Below, piece by piece: positions 46,164 to 57,865 of a stretch of DNA of 64,000 bases. How positions within the stretch are numbered: the stretch's first letter is position 1; every line of letters starts with the position of its first letter. Made by a program: the position numbers and the translations under genes. Source of the stretch: Adenanthera pavonina. Taxonomy: Eukaryota > Streptophyta > Magnoliopsida > Fabales > Fabaceae. Location of the stretch: assembly GCA_026686845.1 (NCBI GenBank), contig JAIVEN010000021.1, forward strand, positions 15,580,001 to 15,644,000, given 5' to 3'. The notes under the pieces are model-generated. The model ran no database searches, was not told where the DNA came from, and saw nothing but the letters and a program-made list of their open reading frames with translations.

Positions 46164-46882
46164 TGATAGAGATCAAGAAGGTATGTCAAAAATTCTCAAG
46201 CGCTTCTGATATAATTCCTTGCAAGGAAATTCTATGTCCTTTTTTTTGTTAGTTTCTTGTTTATTTGTTTGTTTACTTATTTTTATTTTGTTGGTTTCCA
46301 ATTTGTATTTTCTTGGGACTAAAGTTATTAGTTAAATTTAAGTTAGAAGAAATAAAATCTATTAGATATACTTTAAGAGATTTCATAGATTTAAGTTAAA
46401 TAGATTATCTAATAGTGTTAAGATTAGAACATCAATTTTATTATTTTTCTTTAAATTTTTGTTTTTATTTTTAGGATTTTTTATAATTCGATATATCTCT
46501 TAGATTTCCTAGATCTATTAGGATTATTTGAGCCCCAAATATTCTTAGGTCTTTTAAAATTAGGTTTTTCTTATTTTTCTTATGTAAAGACCTCTATGTA
46601 TTTCTGGAGTGAATATTGGGATAATATTATTGTGAGTTTTTTCAGTAAGGATTTATTGAGTTATTTCTTTTCTCTCTCTTATTTTCTATTTCTCTCTCCT
46701 TTTTTCCTTATTTAATCTACTGTGAGGAGTGGTCAATCTTGTAGGCATTGTTATAGTTAGCAATCTAGAGATGAGTTCCTCTAGAGTCCTAACTGATCAT
46801 CTTTTGAATCTTTTGGGTCATGTTCTTCCATAACTCTGTATTTTCTAGGTTTCTTAGGGCAAGTCGTCAGGGGTCTATATCA
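46164..46882 (+). repeat. Second T LTR in copy 1 (719 bp)
   Basis: TGATAGAGATCAAGAAGG to TCTATATCA, the same length as the first T LTR in copy 2 (53569-54287). It is followed by GTTGGCATCAGAGCTTTGG, a PBS-like site, and the first bases of another T internal region, not by flanking DNA. Confidence 0.8.
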
Positions 46883-46929
46883 GTTGGCATCAGAGCTTTG
46901 GTTCCAAAATTTAGGTTTATCCTTTCTAT

Positions 46930-49167
46930 TGGAAATTTAGGTCCAGCCTTGATGATTTGGTTATCCAAATAGGAGGCCCATTTACTATTGTATAATTTGT
47001 TAGCAAGGCTGACTTCCCAAGAGGGGGGTGAATTGGGAAGATTGAAATTTTTCTGCACAAAGTGAAATAGGTGAAGATAGCACAGTATAATGTAAACAAC
47101 GTATAAAACAGAGCAAGCTAAAAAGTGAAGGTAAGGAGAAAAAGACTCAGTGATTTATCCTGGTTCGGTCTATCCACTTGACCTACGTCCAGTCCCCAAG
47201 ACAACTCTTGAGATTTATCCACTATAGAGCAAGAATTCAACGGGCTTCTTGCTAATGCCACAGTACACGAGTATGCTCTGTCAAACTCTCTAAGCACTTT
47301 CACAGTGTGCTTTCCAATCCCCTTGTGATTTCCCCTCACAAGTAAATCTATCTTCCAGATGAAGAGTAGATTGTTTACAAAGATATAACTCTCTTGAATA
47401 GAGTAGATATGAAGGTTAAAGTACAGATATTGAAGCTAGAGGGTAAAAGCTCTTGAGAAGAAGTTTTGACAAAAATTCGGTATATACAAGTTAGATTCAT
47501 TTTTCCACAACTTCAAATGATGTTCTATTTATAGTTTAAGGTCTTAAATGTCCGTTAGAGACAAAATCTATCCGTTGGGAAAGTTATCCAACGGTTACTC
47601 TGAAAAACTATCCGTTAACCAACCGCATTTAATGCTTCTGACATACTGAAATTCAAATTTTGGTTGGTCAATAGACGAATTTCGAAGGAACCGAAGGTTA
47701 AAGCTTTCAACGTTACAGCACGAAGTTCGTCTGTTCATGAAGTGAAATTCGAATTTTGAAACTTACAAAACATTTTCACAATGTGACATACAAATTTTCA
47801 AGAAGAAAGTTTTTCAGTTAAGTGTGAACAGTGTTTTCAATTTGCTACAGTGCCTTCAAAATTCGAATTTTGGAAGCCCAAAATTCGTCTGTCCATTGAA
47901 CGTTCAAAGAGGCATAGTAGTTCACTTTCTTCAAAATTTGAATTTTGAAAGGGTGAAATTTGTCTGTCAGAGAGACTCTTTTCAGACTAACTTCATCATT
48001 CGAATATTGTAAGTTCTTATCATTCGTATGTCAATATTTCACTTTAACAGACTCAAGAACTCAGCTTCTAAAATTTGAATATTAATGTTTAAAGTTCGTC
48101 TGTCAGAGAGCAGTTTTGAAACTTAAATCATTCTTGATCTCAGATGAACTTTAACATTGTTTCAGACGAATTTCTTCCATTTTCATAAGTTGTGATTTGT
48201 CTGAAATTCGAATTTTGAAGACTCAAAGTTCGTCTGTTTCAAAGAAGCTCCTTTCAAACTTATATGAAAATTCGAATGTTGGAAAGTCAAAGTTCGTCTG
48301 TCAGAGAGCATTTTTCAAACTCAATTTTATCTTAATTTCAGATGAACTTTAACATTGTTTCAGACGAATTTCTTCTATTTTCTCAAGTTGTGTTTTGTCT
48401 GAAATTTGAATTTTGAAGATGCGAAGTTCGTCTGTCACTAAGAGGCTTCTTTCAGACTTGGATGAAAATTCAAATTTTGAACAACCAAAATTCATCTGAC
48501 AGAGAGCCGTCTCTTCAGACTTATTCAGTTTTAGCTCGAAATTCGAATTTCCTGAAGCAAAGTTCGAATTTCCAACTTGACAGTTAAGTTTAAACTTTCA
48601 AACTTCGTCTGTTTGTGGGTGTTTTTCAAATAAGTCAAGATTTAACACAAAATCAAGGTTTGAAAACATCTTTTTCTTAAATCAAAATCTTTTACCCAAT
48701 CACAACTAAAACTAAAGATCCTACAAAAGATCTAGCAGCAAATACTCAGAAAATCTTCACTTGAAGCACTTTGATCTCCTTTGATATCTTCAATCCAAGC
48801 TGTTGGATGTTGGTTTGGAATCATCAAAACTCTTGATTCAACATAATTAATGGGTGTTTTTTATTTATTAAAGGGAGACGCAATTAAGTGAGTTAAACAA
48901 CCGCTTGAGATAGTGGATCATAACCACCTCCCTCATAACGGTTTTTTTTATTATTGGGCTCTATCATAGTAAGCCTGAGAGTATTGATTATTCTCTTGGT
49001 GTATTTTCTCTTGAAAGTATGGTATTTCTATATTGAATCAGTGAATATAGCCGGAGTCATGATTTTATTCCATCCGTGTGAGGTACTGCTATATGTCATT
49101 TTTCTTTCTTCAATGGAAGAATATCCTTGACTAGTATGTATTTCTTCCCACCTCTTTTATTTCATCA
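46930..49167 (+). repeat. Short copia-type LTR D (~387 bp net), interrupted
   Basis: Left piece 46930-46997 starts TGGAAATTTAGGTCCAGCC; right piece 48849-49167 ends TTTCATCA before a PBS. A family A-like solo LTR sits between. A start with TG and an end with CA two bases before a tRNA-Met PBS fit an LTR of a small copia element. Nothing coding. Confidence 0.65.
46998..48843 (-). repeat. Solo Sirevirus LTR, longer subfamily (1846 bp), perfect TSD
   Basis: TGTTAGCAAGGCTGAC at the left and GATTCAACA at the right, flanked by TAATT on both sides (46993-46997, 48844-48848). It has TATTTATA at 47526-47533, the GACCTACGTCCAGTCCCCAAG block near 47180-47200 and an extended array of AAAGTTCGTCTGTCAGAGAG motifs with better-kept CpGs than other copies. 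No internal sequence, so it is a solo LTR by intra-element recombination. Confidence 0.9.
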
Positions 49168-49168
49168 T

Positions 49169-49257
49169 TGGTATCAGAGCCTCTTTGATTTCTAGACAAA
49201 AAGTTTTATCTGCTACTTATTTTGTTAATTATAACTTACCCTCTCTGAGTTCGAACA
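49169..49257 (+). promoter_or_regulatory. PBS and leader of element D
   Basis: TGGTATCAGAGCC at 49169-49181, a perfect initiator tRNA-Met-type PBS, then about 75 bases of leader. At about 49258 it passes abruptly into the env-like tail of another copia element, so the body of D is deleted. Confidence 0.8.
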
Positions 49258-49570
49258 TTTGCAATGGGTTAGGCTAGCTAACATCCGAAGGAAGGTTCAA
49301 GAATTAACATCAATGTCTAATGATGAACTTCCTCAAATCCCTCCCACAGTGTCATTTATACCAGTTCATCTTCAAGCCATTCCTATAGATTAAATACCTC
49401 TTCCCTCTGTCATTACTCCTGCTCCTGATGATGCCAAAAAGGTGGAGAAGGAAGCTGGACAAACTGGAGAAGCTACAGTTAGACAAACCAAAACTGGATA
49501 ATATGAAGTTGCTAGTCAATCAGGAAAAACTTATCGCACGAGGATTAAGCTCAAGGCTAGAAAGGAATGA
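49258..49570 (+). pseudogene. Env-like ORF tail, second copy (C family)
   Basis: Collinear with 25378-25691: QWVRLANIRRKVQELTSMSN, DDELPQIPP, PDDAKKVEKEAGQTGEATV, ending RKE and TGA 49568-49570. A stop follows PVHLQAIPID. Only the C-terminal hundred codons are present; the left side is a junction with element D. The shared ending with E2 and the identical downstream T insertion show the two regions descend from one block. Confidence 0.8.
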
Positions 49571-49900
49571 CAAGCTATAGAACCTTAGAGCTTAGATCTT
49601 TTTGGGACACCTTAGGACTTTGTAGGACGTTGTGTTTCATTGTAATGTTTTTCTTTTATATGATCAATGTACTTGTTTGTATACCAATTTGAGTTTGATT
49701 GAATCTCTATACTAAACATATTTGCAATAATGAAACTTGTTTCACATTTCATTTTCTATTATCCTAAATTTTCAACTCTTATATATGTGCGATATTTATA
49801 TTCAAATTTTAATGAATATGTTGAGGGGCAGCTCTTGGAAGCAAATCCAAGTATTAATCCAGTTTGCAAGTTATTTTATCATCATCAAAAAGGGAGAGAA
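49571..49900 (+). other. 3' untranslated region and PPTs, copy 2
   Basis: Matches 25692-26003. TTGAGGGGCAGC is at about 49821-49832 and AAAAAGGGAGAGAA runs up to the LTR border at 49900. No gene. Confidence 0.7.
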
Positions 49901-52900
49901 AGTTGAATTAAAAGTTTTGATAATTCCAAACAACTAGAGCTTGGAAATGAGAATATCAAAGGAGTATAAAGAGATAAAAGTGAAGAAATTCAGTGATTCT
50001 TACAAGCGAAGATTTAGTTGTTAGGATTTTTCACTTTGTACACTAGGTAAAATGCTTTGATTTCTACTTATTTATGTTACCACAGTACTTAGATGAGTGA
50101 TTTCATAGTTATCCTATGTTAGTATGTGTTAAAATTTAAAATAATAACTAATAAATGAAATTTGTATTTGACTCATATGTATTTTGTGCAAAATTCAAAC
50201 TTTGGTTGGTAAAATTCAAAGATATAGAGGTTTTATATCTGATAGATGAATTTCAGCTCTAAAATTTGTATTTCGAGCGAAGTATTGTTGGTGAAAGTAT
50301 GTAAAATTCATATGAAGCTTAGTCAAAATTCGAATATTGGTGAAGTTCGAAGAGAGTTTAGAGTCAACTTGTAACATCCCAAGAAAACTAAAATATGTAG
50401 CAATGTATAGGAATTATGCAAAAACGGATAGACACCGTTTTACGTGGAAAAGGGCAAGGAGGTCATTTTTCCCGGTTGAATGGAAAAATGAGAAAATTAT
50501 ATGTTTGCCCTCAAAGAATTATAAAAAGGACATCCATGTCCCAAAAGCATTGAAATGAATGTGGAGAAAGAAATAAAAAATTTTGGAGAAAATTACACCT
50601 AATGACCCGAAAGTTTCAGAAATTATAATTTAACCCCGGGTCAGGGGTAATTTTGTAAATATGCAAAATTACTGTCAAAATGAAGCTCTCGACGAGAGAA
50701 GTCCAATGGTATATGGCACTGAGGGTTAATGTTCAAGAATAAAGAAATAATCAGTGCCGAGTGTCCAAAAGTAACAGTAAACCGATAAAGTAAACTGTGG
50801 GCCCTACCGATGGTTAAAAAGAAATCGGGTCTGGATATGGGTCATATACAGATATCATTTGGGACAGGATAATTATGAAAACATAAAAATAAAATTAGAA
50901 TAGTCCTGTATCCCAAAAATGTTAAATTACTGTAAAGACGATTTTATCGGTATGATTAAAAAGTATCCGGATTGAGGTATATCTGGATCAGGAAAATTGG
51001 ACAATTTTTGGACACTTCTCTCTCTCTCCCATGCGTGACTTTTCTGCAGCCATGTGACACAAAGAATATTATATTATTTTAGGAATACTTCTTGAAGAAG
51101 TATGTAATAAAGTAATTGGGTATTAGCAAAAAAGTAATCATGGTTAAGCCATTTAATTAAGTCCATTAACCACTCACTTTTACACCATTCTGCACGCGTG
51201 AACCAGCAGCAAAACGAAAGAGAGAAAATGCAAGAAAGAAAGGAAGAGAGAAAGAGAGAAAGAAGAAGAGGAAAGCTCAAGGGAAATCAAAGGCACAAAC
51301 TTTGGTAAGTTAATCTACCACCTTAGACTTGTTGTTGGTAGTATTTGGAGTATGATTCATGGATTAGTTTTCTTCTTCACTCTCTTAGGGTTTCATCCAT
51401 GGCATGATTTAGCAAGGAAATGAGTTTACAAACCATAAATCATGGGGGAAATGCTAGACTACACATTTAAAGCATGAATATGCAAGTGGTTTGTTGTATA
51501 ACAAAGTGTAGCAATTTTTCTTGAATTTCCCCGATTTTGGACGAGTTATTGTTCACACTTAGAGTTGGAATTTCATGTTTTTGATGCCAAAAATGAGTTC
51601 CTCATGGTGGAAAACCTTAGGAACAAGTGATAGTTTCATGAAATAGCTTAAGGTTAAGGAAGTGAAAATTTGAGGTTTTTGAAGTTAATTCGGAATGAAT
51701 AGTAACCGAGTTAGAAATGGAATTTGGTCATTCTGAGGCCATATTTGGATTCCTCATGAAAAATTACATGAAATAGAGGTATAATTCATCATTTTTGAGT
51801 TAGAAATGAATTTTTGGTGAATTTTTAAAGAATTAGGGTTTCATGAATTGAAGAAAGTCATGGAACCATTAGTTTGAAGTTCTTATGAACTAACCCTTGG
51901 TTCAAGTTGATTTATTTGATATTTGGTGATGCACTAGGGTGTGAGAAAGCTTAAGGAAGTCCTTGAAATGGTTGAATCAAAGAGGAAAGACATAAAGTTT
52001 CATGAGGTAGCATAGTTACTTTTTCTCGCATTATATTGTCTTGCTATATTTGATTGTGAATGATGACTTGCCATATTGTTTTTATGATGTTTGAGACTGG
52101 TATTGGCTGATTTTATGAAAGGGATAGTGCCCGGGATGTCCATTTTGTATGCCGTTATAATGCCGAAATTTTTATAAACAATATGGTGATTTATGTCTTG
52201 AAATGATTATTATGATGTATTGAAGGTTGTATAGCATGCATGATAATGTAAATGTTTGAGATGTGACTAGCTACTGGGATTTCCAAAATCTCATCACCCA
52301 AATAATAACATGATAGGTCCAAGTTATGGAAGAAATCCAAGGGAGGCAAAGAGCTAAAGGAAAAGAGGAAGAGAATGATGAATGATATTATTATGCAAGT
52401 CTTGATGTTATGTTTTGGGAATTTGTATAAATTCGTATGAAAGGGGACAAATCCTGCTTGATGCCTTGAATATATTCTTTTAATTCCTCTATGATATTAT
52501 GCATGAAATTGGAGCACTAAATGTCAATGTAAATGTGTTATGAAGCTTATCATGTAAGTTATGGCATAAGTTCATTGGAGATGACCAGTATTGATTTGAG
52601 TAGGGGAACTCTATCTGAAACAGAGTATCCTATAAAAGTATTATACATGCTTTTAAAGTAGACAGAACAAGCTTTTCATAGAGCTAAAGAGTACCTAAAT
52701 TGGATAAATATATGAATTATAATGAATTTTTGAAATCAGGGTTTAGAACAGGGCAAGAAGGGGAAAACTGAAATCTGGAAAGTAAGTACTGAAAAATTTA
52801 AAGGATAATATAAAATTGTACAAAGCTCCAAAAATTCATTGGTTTATATGTATAAAAAGATCTATGTTTTGAGTTTCGTATGCCACTGATTTGAAGTTAA

Positions 52901-53568
52901 TTGGAGCTATATAATAGGAGATATGGAGTTTTTCCCAAAACTGTTCCAGTAAGAGTCAAATTCTGACCCTTCATGACTTAAGTTAAAGTTATGCCCTGTG
53001 TAAGTAAAACAAATGTATAAGAAAAATATGTCATTAAGTATACATGTAGAGCTTTCAAATGACATAGAAGGAGATATAATTTTTCAAAGTTGAGGTCAGA
53101 AAACTGGAACATAGCAAATTGACCAAATAAACAGTAACATTCCACAAAATTACTGTACAAATTGGCCCAATGATGTTACTGTTTTATATTTTTTCCCATG
53201 TAGATCTGAATTCAAGATAAATTTAGAGACTTTAATCACCTCAAGATGAATTTTCTAGATTTAGTTATGAATTTTCAAAGTTCGTCGGGTAAAATAAAAT
53301 TTGCCAAATGAACAGTACCCCGAATTTTGTAAAATTCTGATTTTATCATATTATGATTTTAGTCTCTAATCCATGATGAAAGACATCTAAAATGATCTAA
53401 TACATGGGAAATGGGCCCTAACATAAGGTGTTACACAACTCTTCTGGCAGACGAACTTTAGACTTCAAAGTGTGAATTTTGAAATAAGAACTTGAGAGTT
53501 TCGTTAGAGCATGCTTTTGACAGATGAACTTTGTAGTTCAACATTCAAATTCTATAGATGAGAACTTT
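49901..53568 (+). repeat. Family C LTR, copy 2, interrupted by G2
   Basis: Pieces 49901-50369 and 53441-53568 (about 597 bp) align with copy 1. It starts AGTTGAATTAAAAGTTTTGAT. The T element cuts it at 53569, at the same base as in copy 1 (GATGAGAACTT|TTGATA context). Confidence 0.8.
50370..53435 (+). repeat. G2 solo LTR copy 2 (3066 bp), perfect TSD
   Basis: TGTAACATCCC to AAGGTGTTACA with TGTAACA/TGTTACA terminal inverted repeats, flanked by CAACT on both sides (50365-50369, 53436-53440). The uninterrupted homologue is at 28130-28134. Internal TGTTACTG and CATAAATCATG-type stretches and short ORFs show no protein-family signal. It is the longest LTR here and the reference for G2. Superfamily is inferred from the TGTAACA termini. 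Confidence 0.9.
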
Positions 53569-56406
53569 TGATAAAGATCAAGGAGGCACATCAAAGATTC
53601 CCAAGCGCTACCCATATGATCCCACTCAAGGAAATTCTAGGTCTTTTTTTTGTTAGATAATTTTGTTTATTTATTTATTTTCATTTTGTTGGGTTTCTAA
53701 TTTGTATTTCCTTGGGGCCAAAGTTATTAGTTAAATTTAAATTAGAATAAAAAAATCTTTTATATATCCTTTAAGAGATTTTTGAGATTTAAATTAAAGA
53801 GATTATCTAATAGTTTTAAGATTAGAACATCAATTTTTTTATTTTTCTTTTAGTTTTAGTTTTTATTTTTAGGACTTTTATCAATTAGATATTTCTCTTA
53901 GATTTCCTAGATCTATTAGGATTATTTGACCGCCAAATATTCTTGGGAGTTTTAGAATTAGGTATTTCTTATTTGGCTTATATAAAGGGCTCTATGCAAT
54001 GCATTTTTTGGAGTGAATATTGGAATAATATTATTATGAGTTTTTCAAAATGGATTTACTGAGTTATTTCTTTTCTCTCTCTTATTTTCTATTTCTCTCT
54101 CCTTTTTTCCTCATTTGACCCACCATTCAGGAGTGATCAACCATGTGACCGTCATTATAGCTAGGGATCTAGATATGAGTTTTACTATGGTTCTAACTGA
54201 TCATCTTCTGAATCTTTTGAGTCAAATTTTTCCGTTACTCTGTATTTTCTAGGTTTCTTAGGACATGTCTCTAAGGGGTCCATATCAATTATTATTAGAG
54301 CTTTGGTTATGAAATTCAGGTTTATCCTTTTCTTTTTCTTTTTTTTTCATATTCTTCTTGGTTATTCTTTTTTTGTGTCCATCTTCATCTTCTTTGTTTT
54401 TCACCATCTTGTGTCTTATTTTGTGTTGCTTCTTATCATCATCTTACCACCTTCTCCATTTCCATCTTGTTCTCCTTGTCTTATTTAAATTATGTTTATG
54501 AAGTTATTAGGGAAAAAAGGAGAGCTGAAAAAAGGGGTAATAAAAAAATATGGGTGCTATTACCTTTAGATATATGGCGAAACAAAAGCATATCTAGAGG
54601 TTGAAGCAAAAGTAGTGCATCCAAATTAATCCTAAGGGGGTAAAGATTCAAGGATAAAGCTTTTTAAGGAAAGGGGTGTTAGATATACTGGCTTCCCAAT
54701 GGGGGGTGAATTGGGAAGATTAAAATTTTATGCAAAAGTCAAGAGTGTGATAAAGACAAAAGTGACAGTAAAATAGAGTATAAAGGAATAGCAATGTAAA
54801 AGCAGTAAAAGAGAAGGGAAGACACTAATGTTTATCTTGGTTCGATCGTCTATCTTGACCTACTTTTGGTTCCCAAGCAACTACTTGAGATTTTCTACTA
54901 TCTTACAAGAATTCAGTGGGCTTCTTGCAATTGACTCAGTACAACTTGATGCTCTGTTCTTAAAGCTTATAATCTCACTATTTGCACTCTAGCTAAGTGC
55001 TTCCCAAATCCCTTGTGATATCCCCTCACAAGAAAATTTTTCTTTCAGATGAAGATAATATTGATTACAAAGAATGAACTCTCTAATTTAGAGTGTATAT
55101 AAAAGTTGAAGTGCAGAAGAATGAAGTACGTGAGAGTAAGAGACTATGACTTGAGAATTTGATAAAGTTTCAGTATATACAATGTTAATTCATTACCTAC
55201 AACTTTAAATGAAGTTCTATTTATAGAATTATGTCTTAACTATTCATTACAGACAAGATCTAGCCATTAGAGATGTTGTCCAACGGTTACTCTGAAAAAC
55301 TATCCGTTCACTAACCACATTTAATGCTTCTGACACTTAAAGTTCAAATTTTGGTTAGTCAACAGACAAATTTCGTAGAGATCGAAAGCTAAAGACTTTA
55401 ACGTTGAACTTCAAAGTTCATCTGTTTATGAAGCATAGTTTGAATTTTCATCTTTGAAAAATATTTCTATGTTAGAATATACGAATTTTCAAGTTAAAGT
55501 TTTTCTGATAAGTGTAAACAATTGTCCCATATTGCTATAGTACCTTTGAAGTTCAAATTTTGGTGCCCAAAATTCATCTATCAGTGGGCAGCTCAATAAG
55601 ACATAATAGTTCATCTTTTCAAAATTCGAATTTTCAAGATTCAAAGTTCATCTGTCAGAGAGAGCTCTTATCAGACTTAGTTCAAAGTTCAAATTTCTGA
55701 ATACCAATATTCGTATGTCAATAGATTGTCATAACAGACTTGCAAGCTTGTTTATAAAATTTAAATTTTCAAAATCAAAGTTCATCTGTCAGTGAACTAA
55801 TTTTGTACTCTTTTTAAACTTCACTTTTAGATGAGCTTTGTTATATCCTTAGATGAATTTTTCATTTTTATGAATTGTGTTTTATCAGAAATTCAAATTT
55901 TCAAAACTCAAAGTTCGTCTGTCAGAAATGGCTCTTATCATACTCATGTCAAAGTTTGAATTTCTACACTAAAAGTTCATCTATCAAAGGAATCTCTTTT
56001 CTGACTAACTTATTTTCAATTCAAAATTCGAATTTCAGAAGCCAAAGTTTGTATTTTCAAAGCAATAGATCAGTTTTAACACTTTAAAGTTCGTCTATTA
56101 GTGGGTGTTTTTCAAATATTCCATGAATTATCATAGAATCATATTTCTAAATCATTATTTTTAAAGTTGAAAGTCTTTTACTCAAATTAAACATAGTAAG
56201 AAATCCTATATCTAATCTTGTGTTGATTTTACTTAAATTTCTCCATTTGGGATCTTCCATGCACCTTTGATATCTTCTTTCCAAGCTCTAGAAGGTTAGT
56301 TTGGAATCATCAAAACATTTGATTTAAACAAGGGGGAGTGATAGAGATTATGGAGGTACGCCAAAGATTTTTAAATGCTTCCCATAGATTCCTTTTAAGG
56401 AAATTT
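53569..56406 (+). mobile_element. Non-coding LTR element T, copy 2
   Basis: LTR 53569-54287 (719 bp), decayed PBS-like TTATTATTAGAGC, internal region 54288-54676 and 56336-56338, then the first 68 bases of a second LTR (56339-56406). A family A solo LTR interrupts its polypurine tract. The internal T/C-rich stretch matches 45779-46163. No coding capacity. Confidence 0.75.
54677..56330 (-). repeat. Family A solo LTR (1654 bp), perfect TSD
   Basis: TGTTAGATATACTGGC at the left, TTTAAACA at the right, flanked by AGGGG (54672-54676 and 56331-56335). It has the U3 array, the TATTTATA complement near 55218-55225 and the R-region block near 54855. It landed inside the purine tract of T. Confidence 0.9.
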
Positions 56407-56843
56407 TGTAATATCCCTATTTTTATGGGATGTTATAAAATGAATAAAAGATAAGAAACAAATCAAGATGAAAAGGCTGTATATAATCGGGTTTTAGAAG
56501 GAATTAATTTCTCATCTAATTTTCTGAAGAAGTTATGTTTGAACCTTAATTAGAATTAATTTTTCATAAGGTTCTTAGTAGAAATTAATTACAGAACTTA
56601 CCCCAGAAAATATGTAATATACTACTTGAATGAAAGCCAGTTCCAAGCTGAGCATAATGGTATAAGTATTGCATTCCCGGGAGGTCCAGGTTAAGAGATA
56701 GACTAATTTGAAAGTCAATGTGAATAGTGAAAAAGAAATAATAAAAAAATTAGTCTTTAGATAAAATTACAAGAAAGTACCCCAAAGAATGGATAATTAC
56801 ATTTTTACCCGATTTAAGGGCAAAACGGCCATTTTTCAAATTA
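56407..56843. other. Unassigned LTR-like fragment X
   Basis: Begins TGTAATATCCC inside the T LTR, like a gypsy-type LTR start, and passes into E6 gag at about 56844 without its other end. It includes a stretch at 56646-56705 that resembles tRNA A-box and B-box spacing (see findings). No ORF. Family not recognised. Confidence 0.5.
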
Positions 56844-57865
56844 GAATTCGGAAGATTCTACAACAAGAAGAAGAACAAGAAATTCATCAAGAAGAGAGCA
56901 GCTGGTGAAAGCAAGAGAGGGAGAAAAGAGCCTGTGACTTGCTATGAATGCAAGAAGCAGGGACACATCAAATGGGATTGTCCTCAATTCCTCAAAAAGC
57001 AAGAAAAGGATAAGAAAGCTGCTGACAAAGGGAAGAAGAAGAAAGCCTACATCTCATCAATATGGGGCAACAGCTCAAATGAGGAGGAAGAGGATGAGGA
57101 TGAGGATGAGATTTCCAACATCTGCCTGATGGCAATTGCTTCTGAAGAAGCCGAACCCTAATGCAGCAGTGATCAGGAGGAAGAGGTATATGAATCTGAA
57201 CCTTCCTATTCTGAGCTACTTGATGCATTTCATGAGCTTCATGATGAGTTTATTAAAGTTGTTAAAGAACTAAAACTAGCAAAGAAAAAGATTAATAAAC
57301 TGGAATCTCAAAGCAACATTTCTGAAATCACCTCTCTACCTACTACTAAATCTGTTTGCTGTACTTCATGCATTGAACTCAAGCAAACTAATGATTACTT
57401 AGTAAAAAGCATGTCTAGGCTCACTAGAGGAAAAGATATGTTGTTTGCCTTGATGGGGAGCCAAAGAATATCAAAAGGAAAAGCAGGTCTTGGCTATGAT
57501 CCATGTGCTGTCAAGGAAAAAATTAGGAAGAAAAACCAGAATGCATACATGAGACATTTTGTGCATGCTGAGAGCAACAGAAAGAAAGATCACACGTCAT
57601 CTTGCATTGAAACATATAATCAACCAAAGCATACAAGACAAAAGTATTATCTGCATTGTTTTCTTCCTACCACTCAATCTAGCAGTCCCTTCACTACCTG
57701 TCATTTCTGTAATAAAAAGGGACATATTTCCAGTTCTTGTGCATTAAAAAAAAATGGACTTGGCAGGAAACTTGAATGGGCTCCCAAAGTTGCATCTGCA
57801 TCTAGAAAAAATCTACTGACCAAAAAGGACCCAAGCAAATTTGGGTACCTAAAAGGAAAACATAA
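56844..57865 (+). pseudogene. gag: Copia gag (E6), 5' truncated
   Basis: From FGRFYNKKKNKK near 56850 the frame holds an intact CCHC knuckle CYECKKQGHIKWDC (56940-56981), acidic NEEEEDEDEDEI, the SEPSYSELLDAFHELHDEF block, CIELKQTNDYLVKSMSRLTR, and a second CCHC knuckle CHFCNKKGHISSSC near 57700-57741. Breaks: one stop at 57159-57161 and a 1-nt loss near 57818. It then ends IWVPKRKT and TAA 57863-57865, in the frame that lies +1 from pol. The N-terminal half of gag is missing. Confidence 0.9.

Larger units (their letters stand above)
28263..46929 (+). mobile_element. Non-coding LTR element T, copy 1 (carries a large nested insert)
   Basis: Pieces: LTR (28263-28282 + 45084-45778), 385-bp internal region (45779-46163), second LTR (46164-46882), then the start of another internal region (46883-46929). 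Each LTR begins TGATAGAGATCAAG and is followed by a PBS-like TGGTATTAGAGC or TGGCATCAGAGC. No coding capacity; see the separate entries. The insert 28283-45083 is G2 copy 1. Confidence 0.75.

Noticed and set aside
56646..56705. A functional tRNA gene
   Set aside because: No complete cloverleaf or acceptor stem could be drawn by eye and the B box is decayed; kept only as a low-interest observation.
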